From: Streptomyces pyxinae
GTDB taxonomy: Bacteria > Actinomycetota > Actinomycetes > Streptomycetales > Streptomycetaceae
Length of the DNA: 64,000 bases
Direction: 5' to 3'
Assembly (NCBI RefSeq): GCF_024756275.1
Contig: NZ_JANUGQ010000012.1
Location: 62,001 to 126,000, forward strand
Made by a program: the position numbers and the translations under genes. Below, in pieces: positions 31,842-40,592 of the stretch (positions are counted from its first letter, which is position 1; each line of letters starts with the position of its first letter). The notes below the pieces were generated by a model. It worked only from the letters and a program-made list of their open reading frames with translations. It made no database searches and was not told where the DNA came from.

Positions 31842-32195
31842 TCACACCCAGAGCGTGGCGATGAAGATATTGGCGGCGGTCAGCCCGCCCACCGCGGCGA
31901 AGGAGCCCTTGTCCACCCGCTCCTCGTCGCGCTTGACGTAGACCAGGCCGAGGATGACGACCAGCAGCGCCAGCTTCACCCCGAGTTTGATGTTGTTCAG
32001 GGTGTGGCCCTCGGCCTGGTGGACCCCCACCAGGGCCACGCCCGTGATCAGCATGGTGAGCGCGCCGTGCAGCATGGCCGGGGTGAACCGCGCCGCGCCG
32101 GCGCCCACCGCCTTCAGCTGGGCCAGGAATCCGCCGAGCAGGGCGGCGATACCGATGATGTGCAGGGCAACCAGCACATGGGTGAGGACGTCCAT
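31842..32195 (-). CDS. Small four-helix membrane protein
   Basis: 117 residues with about four membrane helices (VLVALHIIGIAALLGGFLAQL; MLHGALTMLITGVALVGVHQ; IKLGVKLALLVVILGLVYVK; FAAVGGLTAANIFIATLWV). The pattern His in a first helix (ALHIIG) and HGALTM in the second resembles small integral membrane proteins of the cytochrome b561/CopD-like type, but no heme site can be assigned. ATG start at 32195. It stands alone between a GC-rich repeat tract and the esterase gene. Function unknown. Confidence 0.85.
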   Translation of the reverse strand: MDVLTHVLVALHIIGIAALLGGFLAQLKAVGAGAARFTPAMLHGALTMLITGVALVGVHQAEGHTLNNIKLGVKLALLVVILGLVYVKRDEERVDKGSFAAVGGLTAANIFIATLWV

Positions 32196-32311
32196 GCGGC
32201 GGAGCCTAACGGGGCCATATCGGGCCGCTCCGGTCAGGTGAACCTATCTTCACCACGACCCTCCGGCGCCCCGCCGGCCACCCACGGGCCCCGAAGCGCT
32301 ACGCCCCGGCC

Positions 32312-33625
32312 CTACGCCCCGGTCAGCCGGACGGCCGGGGCCACTCCCGGGCGCCCGTCGGTCCGGCCGGCCCCCGGGGCGTGGCCCGGCGCGTGCCCGG
32401 GCGGCCGGCCGGTGCCGGCACCGGGACCGCCGTCCCGCCCGCCGGGGACGCCGGGAACCCGCTCCGTACCGCCGCCGGTGACCGGGCCCGGCAGGGGATC
32501 CCGGCCCTCGGCCGCGGCGTCGGCGGCGTACCGCTTGGTCAGCCAGCGGAAGACGGACGGGACCTGCTCCCGCCAGGTGTCCATCCGGTGGCCGCCGACC
32601 ACCCGGTGGACGTCGATGCGGGTCGGCGGCTCGGCGGCCTCCTGGAAGCCGATGCCCTGGTTGTAGCCGTCGAAGCCGTCGCCGGTGAAGAGCATGCTGA
32701 TCCGGGGCGGCGTCTTGGCGAGCTTGAACATGTTGAGCGGGTTCTCGGAGTGCCGGAGCTTCGGGTCCTTGCCGGTGAGCGAGGCGCGCTCGGCCGCCGG
32801 GTCGGTGTAGCCGGAGAGCGCGATCGCGTACCGGTAGCGGTCGGGATGGGCGACGGCCAGCTTCATGGCGCAGTGCGCCCCGGCCGAGTAGCCCGCGACG
32901 GCCCAGTCGTCGGCCCGGTCGGTGACCCGGAAGTTGTCGACGACCATCTTGCGCACATCGACGCTCAGCCAGCTGTCGGCGTTGACCTTGCCCGGGATGT
33001 TGGCGCAGCCGGTGTCGGTGTCCCCCAGCAGCGTCGTCCGCGGCGCGACCAGGATGAACGGCGCCACCTTGCCGTTGCGCATCAGGGGCTCCAGCTGCTG
33101 GTTGCTCCGCATGGAGCCGAACCACGCCTTGGGCGAGCCGGGGAAGCCGTTGAGCACCTCGACCACCGGGAACTTCTTGTCGCGGTAGGCCGGGTCGTCG
33201 TACTGCGGCGGCAGCCAGACGTACACCTCGGCCTCCACCCCGGAGATCCGGCCCTTCAGGGTGGTGCGGCGCACCCCGTCACCGACCACCGGGTCGTCCG
33301 CCGGCTCGAAGCTCTGCCGGACCTTCGGCAGATCGGCCACCCGCTTGCCGCCGGTCCCGTCGGGCCCCAGGTCGGCCGCGGCGGTGACATGGTCGCCGGT
33401 GCCGAGCAGATCGTCCCAGCTCTCGTACAGGTTGTTGGCGTTGTTCACCGGTACGAAGACCGCGACGACCGCCGTCAGCTGCGCGAACAGCACCATGCCC
33501 AGCCGCCCGGTGTTCCGGACGACGGCCGGTCCCGGGAGCCGGCTCCACAGCGCCAGGGGCAGCAGGACGGCGATCACGGCCAGCACGATCGCCGTCACGA
33601 GGAAGGGGGTACCCGTCAGGCTCAT
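32312..33625 (-). CDS. Membrane-anchored esterase (mycolyltransferase/esterase D-like fold)
   Basis: 437 residues. Two N-terminal membrane helices (FLVTAIVLAVIAVLLPLALW; GMVLFAQLTAVVAVFVPV) precede an extracellular alpha/beta hydrolase. The substrate loop YVWLPPQYDDPAYRDKKFPV, the nucleophile elbow VAGYSAGAHCAMKLA (Ser in GYSAG), an Asp region (MLFTGDGFDGYNQG) and the His in VVGGHRMDTWREQVP make the triad of the esterase D/antigen 85 family. The C-terminal ~70 residues are Gly/Pro/Arg-rich. ATG at 33625 directly follows a possible GTG at 33628; neither has a strong ribosome site. Its substrate is unknown; the family acts on lipids or glycolipids outside the membrane. Confidence 0.87.
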   Translation of the reverse strand: MSLTGTPFLVTAIVLAVIAVLLPLALWSRLPGPAVVRNTGRLGMVLFAQLTAVVAVFVPVNNANNLYESWDDLLGTGDHVTAAADLGPDGTGGKRVADLPKVRQSFEPADDPVVGDGVRRTTLKGRISGVEAEVYVWLPPQYDDPAYRDKKFPVVEVLNGFPGSPKAWFGSMRSNQQLEPLMRNGKVAPFILVAPRTTLLGDTDTGCANIPGKVNADSWLSVDVRKMVVDNFRVTDRADDWAVAGYSAGAHCAMKLAVAHPDRYRYAIALSGYTDPAAERASLTGKDPKLRHSENPLNMFKLAKTPPRISMLFTGDGFDGYNQGIGFQEAAEPPTRIDVHRVVGGHRMDTWREQVPSVFRWLTKRYAADAAAEGRDPLPGPVTGGGTERVPGVPGGRDGGPGAGTGRPPGHAPGHAPGAGRTDGRPGVAPAVRLTGA

Positions 33626-33695
33626 CACGGTTACTAGGAGGGGGCGGCCGTCGTACCGGTTGCGTCGTCCGTACCGATTGTCCGTACCGACTGGG

Positions 33696-33715
33696 TCACA
33701 TCATGGCTCATGTGA
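33696..33715. promoter_or_regulatory. Inverted repeat upstream of the esterase gene
   Basis: TCACAT-N8-ATGTGA, a perfect 6-bp half-site pair separated by 8 bases. It lies about 70 bases before the esterase start, beside copies of GTACCGA at 33671, 33684 and 33721. It may be an operator. Confidence 0.4.
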
Positions 33716-33823
33716 TGGTCGTACCGACCCGGGTCCGGGCCCGGTCGGCGGCCGGTGGCACCAGCACCCCGGGCCGGCCGACGGCCGCCGGACCGGCACC
33801 CCGACAGACCGGGAACCCGGCGC

Positions 33824-34603
33824 TCAGACCAGCCGGCGGGCGGTGGCCCAGCGGGTCAGCTCATGGCGGTTGGAGAGCTGGAGCTTGCGGAGCACCGCCG
33901 AGACATGCGACTCGACCGTCTTCACCGAGATGAAGAGCTGCTTGGCGATCTCCTTGTACGCGTACCCCCGGGCGATCAGCCGGAGCACCTCGCGCTCCCG
34001 CTGGGTGAGCCGGTCCAGGTCCTCGTCGACCGGCGGGGCGTCGGTGGAGGCGAAGGCGTCCAGCACGAAACCGGCCAGCCGGGGCGAGAACACCGCGTCG
34101 CCCTCCTGCACCCGGAAGACCGAGTCCACCAGGTCGGAGCCGGTGATCGTCTTGGTGACGTAGCCGCGCGCCCCGCCCCGGATGACCCCGATGACGTCCT
34201 CGGCGGCGTCCGAGACGGAGAGCGCCAGGAAGCGCACCGGGCGCTCGGGGGAGCTCAGCAGGCTCGCGCAGCGGCGCAGTACCTCGACGCCCCCGCCGCC
34301 CGGCAGATGCACATCGAGCAGGACCACCTCGGGGCGGGTGGCGGTGATGACCGTGACCGCCTCTTCCACGTCGGCCGCCTCGCCCACCACCTCGACGCCG
34401 GTGAGCTCGGTACGGCCGATCTCGGCCCGCACCCCGGTGCGGAACATCCGGTGGTCGTCCACCAGCACCACCCGCACCCGGCGCTCCCCGGCTCCCTCGC
34501 CGGGCACCTGCCCGACCGATGCCTCGCCGGGCATCTGTCCGGCCGCCGCCTCGCCGGGAGACCGTCCGCCCCGCTCCCCGCCGCCCGGTGTCGCCTCGGT
34601 CAT
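33824..34603 (-). CDS. NarL/LuxR-type response regulator
   Basis: 259 residues. A receiver domain starts at VRVVLVDDHRMFRTGVRAEI with the acidic pair DD and the phosphorylated Asp in EVVLLDVHLPGG; the Thr/Lys switch positions follow (LALSVS; YVTKT). The C-terminal helix-turn-helix is complete (LTQREREVLRLIARGYAYKE). A 43-residue N-terminal extension with PGEA repeats is unusual for the family. The ATG overlaps the kinase stop by four bases, so the pair is a translationally coupled two-component system in which the histidine kinase is the upstream gene. Regulated genes are unknown; the GTACCGAC repeats near both its own and neighbouring promoters are candidate sites. Confidence 0.93.
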   Translation of the reverse strand: MTEATPGGGERGGRSPGEAAAGQMPGEASVGQVPGEGAGERRVRVVLVDDHRMFRTGVRAEIGRTELTGVEVVGEAADVEEAVTVITATRPEVVLLDVHLPGGGGVEVLRRCASLLSSPERPVRFLALSVSDAAEDVIGVIRGGARGYVTKTITGSDLVDSVFRVQEGDAVFSPRLAGFVLDAFASTDAPPVDEDLDRLTQREREVLRLIARGYAYKEIAKQLFISVKTVESHVSAVLRKLQLSNRHELTRWATARRLV

Positions 34604-35892
34604 CCGTCCGCCCTCTCCATCTCCAGCTCCACTTCGGTGCCGCCGCCCGGCGCCGGCCGCAGCCGCGCGGTGCCGCCGTTGCGCCGCATCCGGCCGATGA
34701 TCGATTCTCGTACGCCCATCCGGTCGGCCGGTACGGCGTCGGGGTCGAAGCCCGGCCCCCGGTCCCGTACGGACACGAAGACGGTACGGCCCTCCACCTC
34801 CGCGTAGACCTGTACGGCACCGCCCCCGCCACCGTACTTGGCGGCGTTCACCATGGCCTCGCGCGCGGCCTGGAGCTGGGCGCCCAGCCGGTCGTCGAGC
34901 GGGCAGTCGCCGACCACCACCACCTCCAGCGGCACCCCGTGGGTGTCCTCCACCTCGGCGGCGGTCCGCTTCACCGCCGCGGCCAGGTTCTCGGGCTCCG
35001 CGGCCTCGTCACCCTGCTTGCCGTCCCCACTCCGGCCGGTGCTCTCCGGCCGGTACAGCCACTCGCGCAGCTCCCGTTCCTGGGCGCGGGCCAGCTTCCG
35101 GACCGCACCGGCGTCGGTGGCGTTGCGCTGGATCAGGGTCAGGGTGTGCAGCACCGAGTCATGGACATGCGCGGCGACCTCGGCCCGCTCCTGGGCGCGG
35201 ATGCGCATGGTCCGCTCCTCGGAGAGGTCCTGGGACATCCGGACCAGCCAGGGACCGGCGAGCAGGGCGATCCCGGCCAGCACCGCGAGGGCGGCGGTGA
35301 GCGCGGTGCCGAGCTGGGCGGCCGAGCCGCGCACCACCAGGAAGGCGGTGAGCCCGAGGCCGACCAGCGCCACCCCGGCGACGGCCCGGGCGAGCTGGAA
35401 GAGCCGCTTCCGGCCGCCGGACTGGTTCCAGCGGGCCCGGCGGGCGTTGTCCGCCTGGCGCCAGACCAGGACCACCCCGACGCAGACGAGCAGCGCGGGC
35501 CAGATGTACCGGTTGGCGCTGCCGCCGAGGTCCACGGTGCTGACGAAGGCGACGGCCCCGACCGCCAGCACCACCATCGCCACCATCTGGCCCAGGTCGG
35601 GGGTGCGGAGCCGGCGCCGGCCGTCGGCGGTGACCTCGAAGAGGGAGCGCGGCTCGGTGGTCCGGCCGCCGACGCCCAGCGGCACCACGATCCAGAAGAC
35701 CGCGTAGAGCAGCACCCCCAGGCCGTCGGCGGCGAAGAGGACCAGGAAGGCGAGCCGCACCCAGACGACCGGCAGCCCCAGATGGCCGGCGAGCCCCCGG
35801 GCCACCCCGCCGAGCAGCCGCCCCTCGGCGCTGCGGTAGAGCCGGCGCGGGGGCGGCTCCTCGGTCTCGGGCACGCGGGCGGCGACTGGCAT
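34600..35892 (-). CDS. PspC-domain histidine kinase
   Basis: 430 residues. Residues ~12-75 are a PspC domain (GRLLGGVARGLAGHLGLPVV; LGVLLYAVFWIVVPLG) with membrane helices; further helices follow (AMVVLAVGAVAFVSTV-like, LVCVGVVLVWRQ, ALAVLAGIALLAGPWLV). The dimerisation/phosphoacceptor segment AAHVHDSVLHTLTLIQ has the His of HisKA_3 kinases, and the C-terminal ATPase has VNAAKYGGGGGAVQVYAEVE and VRDRGPGFDPDAV. It overlaps the response regulator by four bases. The start at 35892 (MPVAARVPE) avoids an upstream in-frame alternative. Divergent from another PspC protein, suggesting a shared envelope-stress function. Confidence 0.92.
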   Translation of the reverse strand: MPVAARVPETEEPPPRRLYRSAEGRLLGGVARGLAGHLGLPVVWVRLAFLVLFAADGLGVLLYAVFWIVVPLGVGGRTTEPRSLFEVTADGRRRLRTPDLGQMVAMVVLAVGAVAFVSTVDLGGSANRYIWPALLVCVGVVLVWRQADNARRARWNQSGGRKRLFQLARAVAGVALVGLGLTAFLVVRGSAAQLGTALTAALAVLAGIALLAGPWLVRMSQDLSEERTMRIRAQERAEVAAHVHDSVLHTLTLIQRNATDAGAVRKLARAQERELREWLYRPESTGRSGDGKQGDEAAEPENLAAAVKRTAAEVEDTHGVPLEVVVVGDCPLDDRLGAQLQAAREAMVNAAKYGGGGGAVQVYAEVEGRTVFVSVRDRGPGFDPDAVPADRMGVRESIIGRMRRNGGTARLRPAPGGGTEVELEMERADG

Positions 35893-36073
35893 GGTCCGAT
35901 CGTCACACGGCGGCGACCGGCCCCACATCAGGGACCACCCGGTACCGACCCCGTACCGACCCTGAGAACCGGGCCGCCACAGGCCCCCGGTCGTACGGGG
36001 GCGGGCCGATATCAGGGAAGGGCCAGGGTCGGCGCCGGTGCCGCCGGGGCCGGGCGGCGGTCACCATGGAGCC
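35893..36073. promoter_or_regulatory. Divergent promoter region with GTACCGAC direct repeats
   Basis: GTACCGAC occurs at 35942 and 35953 (11 bases apart) between the divergent kinase and PspC genes. The same octamer is found upstream of the esterase (33721, with GTACCGA at 33671 and 33684). This suits a response-regulator site but is untested. Confidence 0.4.
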
Positions 36074-37540
36074 ATGACCAGCACCCAGGCCGCTCCCCCG
36101 CCGTCCGCGCCGGAGGCCCCGCCCCCGGCGCGGCCGCACCGCACCGTCCGGCGCAAGGTGGTGGCCGGGGTGTGCGGCGGTCTGGGGCGCCACTTCGACC
36201 TGGATCCGGTGATCTTCCGGGTGGTGACCGGGGTGCTGGCCCTGGCCGGCGGTTTTGGGCTGATCTTCTACGGCTTCGCCTGGCTGCTGCTGCCGGCCGA
36301 CGGCGAGGAGGAGACCGAGGGCCGCCGGCTGCTCTCCGGCCGGGTGGACGGCGCCTCGCTGATCGCGGTGCTGATGGCGCTGGTCGGCTGCGGGCTGGCG
36401 CTCTCCATGCTCGCCAACAACGGCGGCACGGTCTCCTTCTCGGTCCTGCTCGTCCTCGCCGTGAGCGGGGCCGCCGTGTGGTCGCGGCGGCGGCGCCCCG
36501 GTACGGCCGACCCGGCCGCCGCCCCGGCCCCGGCGGGCACCCGGCCGCCGGAGCCGGCCGTCCCCGGTGGCGGCGCGGCCCCGGCCGGTCCACCGGTCCC
36601 GCACGCCCCGGCGGGCCCCCCGGACTCCCCGGCCGCCCGGGCTCCGGCTCCCCCGGGCACCCGGAGCCCGGCGCGGCCGATGGGCGAGGCGCCGCCGGAG
36701 CCGACCGCGCCGCCCCCGCCGGACTCGCCGTCCTGGTGGCGGGACCCGATCGTCAAGGACGGCACCACCGGTCTGGTGGCCACCGGCTATCTCTGGGGCC
36801 CGTCCGACGCCGTGCCCGGGGGGCCGGGCCGGGACACGGGGCCCGGCGAACCGTACGGCTCCGCCGCCGATCCCTGGCGCGGACCGGTCCCCCGGCCCGG
36901 CGGCCGGCGCCCGCGCTCGATCGGGGGCGCCGCGCTGCTGCTGGCCCTGGTCGCCGGGGCGGTCGCCACGGCCGTGCCCTGGGGCGACCACCCGCTCGGC
37001 GTCTGCCTCCAGTTCGGGCTGGCCTCGGCGCTGGCCGTCTTCGCGCTGGCCCTGCTGGTCAGCGCCTTCGCCGGCCGGACCGGGCCTGGCACCATCGTGA
37101 TGACCGTGCTCACCGCGCTGCTGCTGGCCGGCGCCTCGGCCCTGCCGCACCGGATCGGCACCGACTGGACCCGTACGGAATGGCGGCCGGCCGCCGTCTC
37201 CGAGCTGCGCCCCCGGTACGCGCTGGGCGCCGGGGTCGGCACCCTGGACCTGTCGTCGGTGGCGGTGGCCCCCGGGAGCACCGTCCGGGTGGCGGCCGAG
37301 GTGGGCGCCGGACAACTGCGGGTGATCGTGCCGGAGGACGTGACCGTGACCGTACGCGCGCAGGTCGGGCTCGGAGACGTACAACTGCCCTCGGACCCGG
37401 CGGACGACGTGGAGGTGGCCCCCGACCGGGACACCAGCCGGACCGTCCGGCCCCCGAAGGGCGCCGCCCCGGCGGGCACCCTGGAGCTGCGGCTCAACGC
37501 CGCGATCGGCCAGGTGGAGGTCGTCCGTGCGGCCCGCTGA
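36074..37540 (+). CDS. PspC-domain membrane protein with LiaF-like C-terminus
   Basis: 488 residues. The PspC domain is near the N-terminus (VRRKVVAGVCGGLGRHFDLD; FGLIFYGFAWLLLPADG). Then come membrane helices (GASLIAVLMALVGCGLALSM), a Pro/Ala/Gly-rich linker of about 120 residues, three more helices (GAALLLALVAGAVATAVPWG, LQFGLASALAVFALALLVS, GTIVMTVLTALLLAGASAL), and a beta-rich C-terminal domain of alternating short strands (GAGVGTLDLSSVAVAPGST; GAGQLRVIVPEDVTVTV) typical of LiaF/DUF1707 envelope-stress proteins. ATG at 36074. It is divergent from the PspC histidine kinase and very likely part of the same cell-envelope response. Confidence 0.88.
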   Translation: MTSTQAAPPPSAPEAPPPARPHRTVRRKVVAGVCGGLGRHFDLDPVIFRVVTGVLALAGGFGLIFYGFAWLLLPADGEEETEGRRLLSGRVDGASLIAVLMALVGCGLALSMLANNGGTVSFSVLLVLAVSGAAVWSRRRRPGTADPAAAPAPAGTRPPEPAVPGGGAAPAGPPVPHAPAGPPDSPAARAPAPPGTRSPARPMGEAPPEPTAPPPPDSPSWWRDPIVKDGTTGLVATGYLWGPSDAVPGGPGRDTGPGEPYGSAADPWRGPVPRPGGRRPRSIGGAALLLALVAGAVATAVPWGDHPLGVCLQFGLASALAVFALALLVSAFAGRTGPGTIVMTVLTALLLAGASALPHRIGTDWTRTEWRPAAVSELRPRYALGAGVGTLDLSSVAVAPGSTVRVAAEVGAGQLRVIVPEDVTVTVRAQVGLGDVQLPSDPADDVEVAPDRDTSRTVRPPKGAAPAGTLELRLNAAIGQVEVVRAAR

Positions 37541-37678
37541 ACCACCCGTCGGTTCCGTCCGCAGTATCCGCATCCGTATCCGCGCCGGGCGGGCAGGACG
37601 CGCGGGAGGCGCGGGAGGCGCAGGCCGCACCGACATCGCGGAACGCGCAGAACTCACAGAACTCGCAGGAGGTGTCCG

Positions 37679-37948
37679 GTGACCCCGCATCCGTTCCGGC
37701 CCGGCCGGCTGATCACCGGGGTCACCGGCCTCGCGGTCGCGGTGGCGTATCTGGGCGACGCCGCCGGGGCCTGGTACACCCCCTGGTACGCCGGGCTGCC
37801 GCTGCTGTTCCTCGGGCTGTTCCTGGCCGCCGTCGCCGGAGTGGCCGGCTATCTGGTGCGGCGCCATCGGCGCCGGGCGCCGAGCAGCGCGTCGGCGGAG
37901 AACGACGGCGCCCCGGCGAGCACCAGCGGCAGCCAGGCCACCAGATAG
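37679..37948 (+). CDS. Small membrane protein overlapping a DoxX pseudogene
   Basis: 89 residues. GTG start at 37679 with a strong GGAGG site 7 bases upstream. Two helices (LITGVTGLAVAVAYLGDAAG and AGLPLLFLGLFLAAVAGVAGYLV) are followed by a basic, Ser/Ala-rich tail (RRHRRRAPSSASAEN). The last 100 bases are antisense to the end of the DoxX-like gene, so the tail may be an accidental extension. Function unknown. It follows the PspC protein by 138 bases in the same direction. Confidence 0.72.
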   Translation: MTPHPFRPGRLITGVTGLAVAVAYLGDAAGAWYTPWYAGLPLLFLGLFLAAVAGVAGYLVRRHRRRAPSSASAENDGAPASTSGSQATR

Positions 37949-38345
37949 ACCAGGTCGTTGCCGTAGTAGTACGGCCGGGTCGCCCAGCTCACGGTCAGCC
38001 AGAGGCTCAGCGAGATCAGCGCCCCGCCGAGCGCGGCGACCCGGGCGACCAGCCCCAGCGGGGTCCCGGCGCCCACCGCCGGCCCGCCCCGGGCGAGGGC
38101 CGCGCCGAACGCCCCCGGGTCCCGCAGCGCCACGTCGACCAGCCAGGGCACGGCCGAGGCGTCCCGGACCACCCGCACGGTGTCGCCGACCGAACCGGCC
38201 CCCGAGGCGGCGAGGAAGCGGCCGTCGGTCAGCTTGTCCAGGCACGCGTAGAGAAGGTGACTCCGAGGAAGGTCCTCAGCGGCAGCAGGGCGTACCGGGC
38301 CCCGGCGGAGGCCGGCCCGTCCGCCGCCCGGTGACCGTGTCTCAT
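37849..38345 (-). pseudogene. Frameshifted DoxX-like membrane protein gene
   Basis: The downstream part reads in one frame as a DoxX-type C-terminus (LISLSLWLTVSWATRPYYYG; NDLVYLVAWLPLVLAGAP). Upstream, the ATG at 38345 starts RHGHRAADGPASAGARYALL and continues PLRTFLGVTF in a different frame that stops a few codons later. The junction is near 38255-38262: TTC-TC-TAC-GCG, where one missing base would restore TFxYACLDKLTDGRFLAAS. So this is a one-base deletion or a sequencing error at a single site. The reading is well preserved otherwise, which suggests a recent event. The 3' end is antisense to the 37679 gene. Confidence 0.75.
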
Positions 38346-38444
38346 CGCCGTACCGCCTCTCCGTGCCGGGTCCCGCGCCGATGGTCCGCGAGACCGTTCC
38401 CCAGGGGTACGCGCCGGAGCCCGGCCGGGTTCAGAATGCGGGGC

Positions 38445-38927
38445 ATGACCGATGATCTGGCCGGCTCCGCGCCCTCCGCCCGCCCCGCGCGCTCCCCGCT
38501 CGTCGAACTCCTGGGCCTCCAGCCCCATGTGGAGGGCGGCTGGTACCGGGAGACCTGGCGCACCGACGCCTCGGTGACGCCCGACGGCTATCCCGGGCCC
38601 CGCGCGTACGCCACCGCCATCCACTTCCTGCTGCACCCCGGCGAGTCCTCGGCCTGGCACCGGGTGCGCTCCGACGAGCTGTGGCTCTGGCACCGGGGCG
38701 GGCCGCTCCGGCTCTCGCTGGGCGGCACGGAGGAGACGCCCTCCCCGGCGCCGGACCGGCTGATGCTGGGGCCGTCGGTGGAGACCGGTGAGCGCCCGCA
38801 GCTGCTGGTCCCGGCCGCCCACTGGCAGTCCGCCGAGCCGGCGGGCGACGAACCGGTGCTGGTCTCCTGCGTGGTGGCGCCCGGCTTCGCCTACGAGGAC
38901 TTCACCCTGCTGGAGAGCGGGAGCTGA
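38445..38927 (+). CDS. Cupin-superfamily (DUF985) protein
   Basis: 160 residues. The core begins LVELLGLQPHVEGGWYRETW, the recognisable head of the DUF985 cupins, with metal-type His positions in IHFLLHPGESSAWHRVRSDE and LWLWHRGGPLRL. The C-terminal part (VLVSCVVAPGFAYEDFTLL) completes the beta barrel. Members are assumed sugar- or small-molecule-binding cupins; substrate unknown. ATG at 38445 is used; another ATG three codons earlier is possible. It is convergent with guaA and ends just before a strong hairpin. Confidence 0.9.
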   Translation: MTDDLAGSAPSARPARSPLVELLGLQPHVEGGWYRETWRTDASVTPDGYPGPRAYATAIHFLLHPGESSAWHRVRSDELWLWHRGGPLRLSLGGTEETPSPAPDRLMLGPSVETGERPQLLVPAAHWQSAEPAGDEPVLVSCVVAPGFAYEDFTLLESGS

Positions 38928-38945
38928 CACGCGTACGGAGAGAAA

Positions 38946-38992
38946 ACGGCCGGAGCCGCCGCCCACCTCGGGTGGGCGGCGGCTCCGGCCGT
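38946..38992. terminator. Bidirectional terminator between cupin gene and guaA
   Basis: 22-bp perfect stem (left arm ACGGCCGGAGCCGCCGCCCA then CC) around the loop TCG. In the guaA direction the stem is followed by TTTCTC, so it has a short U-tract. Confidence 0.9.
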
Positions 38993-39008
38993 GTACGGAC
39001 AGGTGGGG

Positions 39009-40592
39009 TCACTCCCACTCGATGGTGCCCGGGGGCTTGGAGGTCACGTCCAGCACCACCCGGTTGACGTCCCGCACCTCATTGGTGATCCGGGTCGAGA
39101 TCCGGGCCAGCACGTCGTACGGCATCCGGGTCCAGTCGGCGGTCATGGCGTCCTCGGAGGAGACCGGGCGCAGCACGATCGGGTGACCGTAGGTACGGCC
39201 GTCGCCCTGTACGCCGACCGAGCGGACGTCGGCCAGCAGGACCACCGGGCACTGCCAGATGTCCCGGTCGAGTCCGGCGGCGGTCAGTTCCTCGCGGGCG
39301 ATGGCGTCGGCGTCCCGGAGCAGGTCCAGCCGCTCCTTGGTCACCTCACCGACGATCCGGATGCCGAGGCCCGGGCCGGGGAACGGCTGGCGCTGGACGA
39401 TCTCGTCCGGCAGGCCCAGCTCCTGGCCGACCATCCGGACCTCGTCCTTGAACAGCTTCCGCAGCGGCTCGATCAGCTGGAACTCGAGGTCCTCGGGGAG
39501 GCCGCCCACATTGTGGTGGGACTTGATGTTGGCGGTGCCGGCGCCGCCACCGGACTCCACCACGTCCGGGTAGAGGGTGCCCTGCACCAGGAACTCCACC
39601 GGCTGGTCGTTCGGCGCCTCGGCGATGATCTCCGCCTGGGCCTGCTCGAAGACCCGGATGAACTCCCGGCCGATGATCTTCCGCTTCTCCTCGGGGTCGG
39701 AGACCCCGGCGAGCGCGGCGAGGAAGCGGTCCTGCGCGTCGACCACCTTGAGCTGCACCCCGGTGGCGGCGACGAAGTCCTTCTCGACCTGCTCGGTCTC
39801 GCCCTTGCGCATCAGGCCGTGGTCGACATAGACGCAGGTCAGCTGGGAGCCGATGGCCTTCTGCACCAGCGCGGCGGCCACCGCCGAGTCCACTCCGCCG
39901 GAGAGGCCGCAGATCGCCCTGCGGTCCCCGACCTGGGCGCGGATCGCCTCGATCTGCTCCTCGATGACATTGCCCGTGGTCCAGTCGGGCTCGATGCCGG
40001 CGCCCCGGTAGAGGAAGTGCTCCAGGATCTGCTGGCCGTGCGTGGAGTGCATCACCTCGGGGTGGTACTGCACGCCGTAGAGCTTCTTCTCGTCGTTCTC
40101 GAAGGCGGCGACCGGGACGACGTCGGTGGACGCGGTGACGGCGAAGCCCTCGGGCGCGGCCGAGCAGGCGTCGCCGTGCGACATCCAGACCGGCTGCTCG
40201 GTGGGGGTGCCCTCGAAGAGGGTGGAACCCGGCTTGGAGACGTGCAGCGGGGTGCGGCCGTACTCCCGGGCGCCGGTGTTGTCGACCGTGCCGCCGAGGG
40301 CGGTGGCCATCAGCTGGAAGCCGTAGCACATGCCGAAGACGGGGACACCGGCCTCGAAGAGCGCGCGGTCGAGCCGCGGGGCGCCCTCCTCGTACACGGA
40401 CGACGGGCCGCCGGAGAGGATGATCGCCTTCGGGTTCTTCGCCAGCATCTCGGCCACCGGCATGGTGGACGGGACGATCTCGCTGTAGACCCGGGCCTCA
40501 CGGACGCGGCGGGCGATGAGCTGGGCGTACTGCGCGCCGAAATCGACGACGAGCACGGCGTCGGGCGCGGCAGCGGGATTCGCTGATGACAC
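39009..40592 (-). CDS. guaA: GMP synthase (glutamine-hydrolysing)
   Basis: 527 residues, normal length. It aminates XMP to GMP, using ammonia from glutamine. The N-terminal class I amidotransferase has VLVVDFGAQYAQLIARRVRE, the nucleophile Cys in VFGMCYGFQLMA, and GVQYHPEVMHST. The ATP pyrophosphatase domain has GLSGGVDSAVAAALV (SGGVDS P-loop), and the dimerisation C-terminus ends SKPPGTIEWE. GTG start at 40592. The coding region stands apart from the guaB genes 20 kb away. It is preceded by 870 bases with no gene but a G-rich repeat tract. Confidence 0.97.
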   Translation of the reverse strand: MSSANPAAAPDAVLVVDFGAQYAQLIARRVREARVYSEIVPSTMPVAEMLAKNPKAIILSGGPSSVYEEGAPRLDRALFEAGVPVFGMCYGFQLMATALGGTVDNTGAREYGRTPLHVSKPGSTLFEGTPTEQPVWMSHGDACSAAPEGFAVTASTDVVPVAAFENDEKKLYGVQYHPEVMHSTHGQQILEHFLYRGAGIEPDWTTGNVIEEQIEAIRAQVGDRRAICGLSGGVDSAVAAALVQKAIGSQLTCVYVDHGLMRKGETEQVEKDFVAATGVQLKVVDAQDRFLAALAGVSDPEEKRKIIGREFIRVFEQAQAEIIAEAPNDQPVEFLVQGTLYPDVVESGGGAGTANIKSHHNVGGLPEDLEFQLIEPLRKLFKDEVRMVGQELGLPDEIVQRQPFPGPGLGIRIVGEVTKERLDLLRDADAIAREELTAAGLDRDIWQCPVVLLADVRSVGVQGDGRTYGHPIVLRPVSSEDAMTADWTRMPYDVLARISTRITNEVRDVNRVVLDVTSKPPGTIEWE

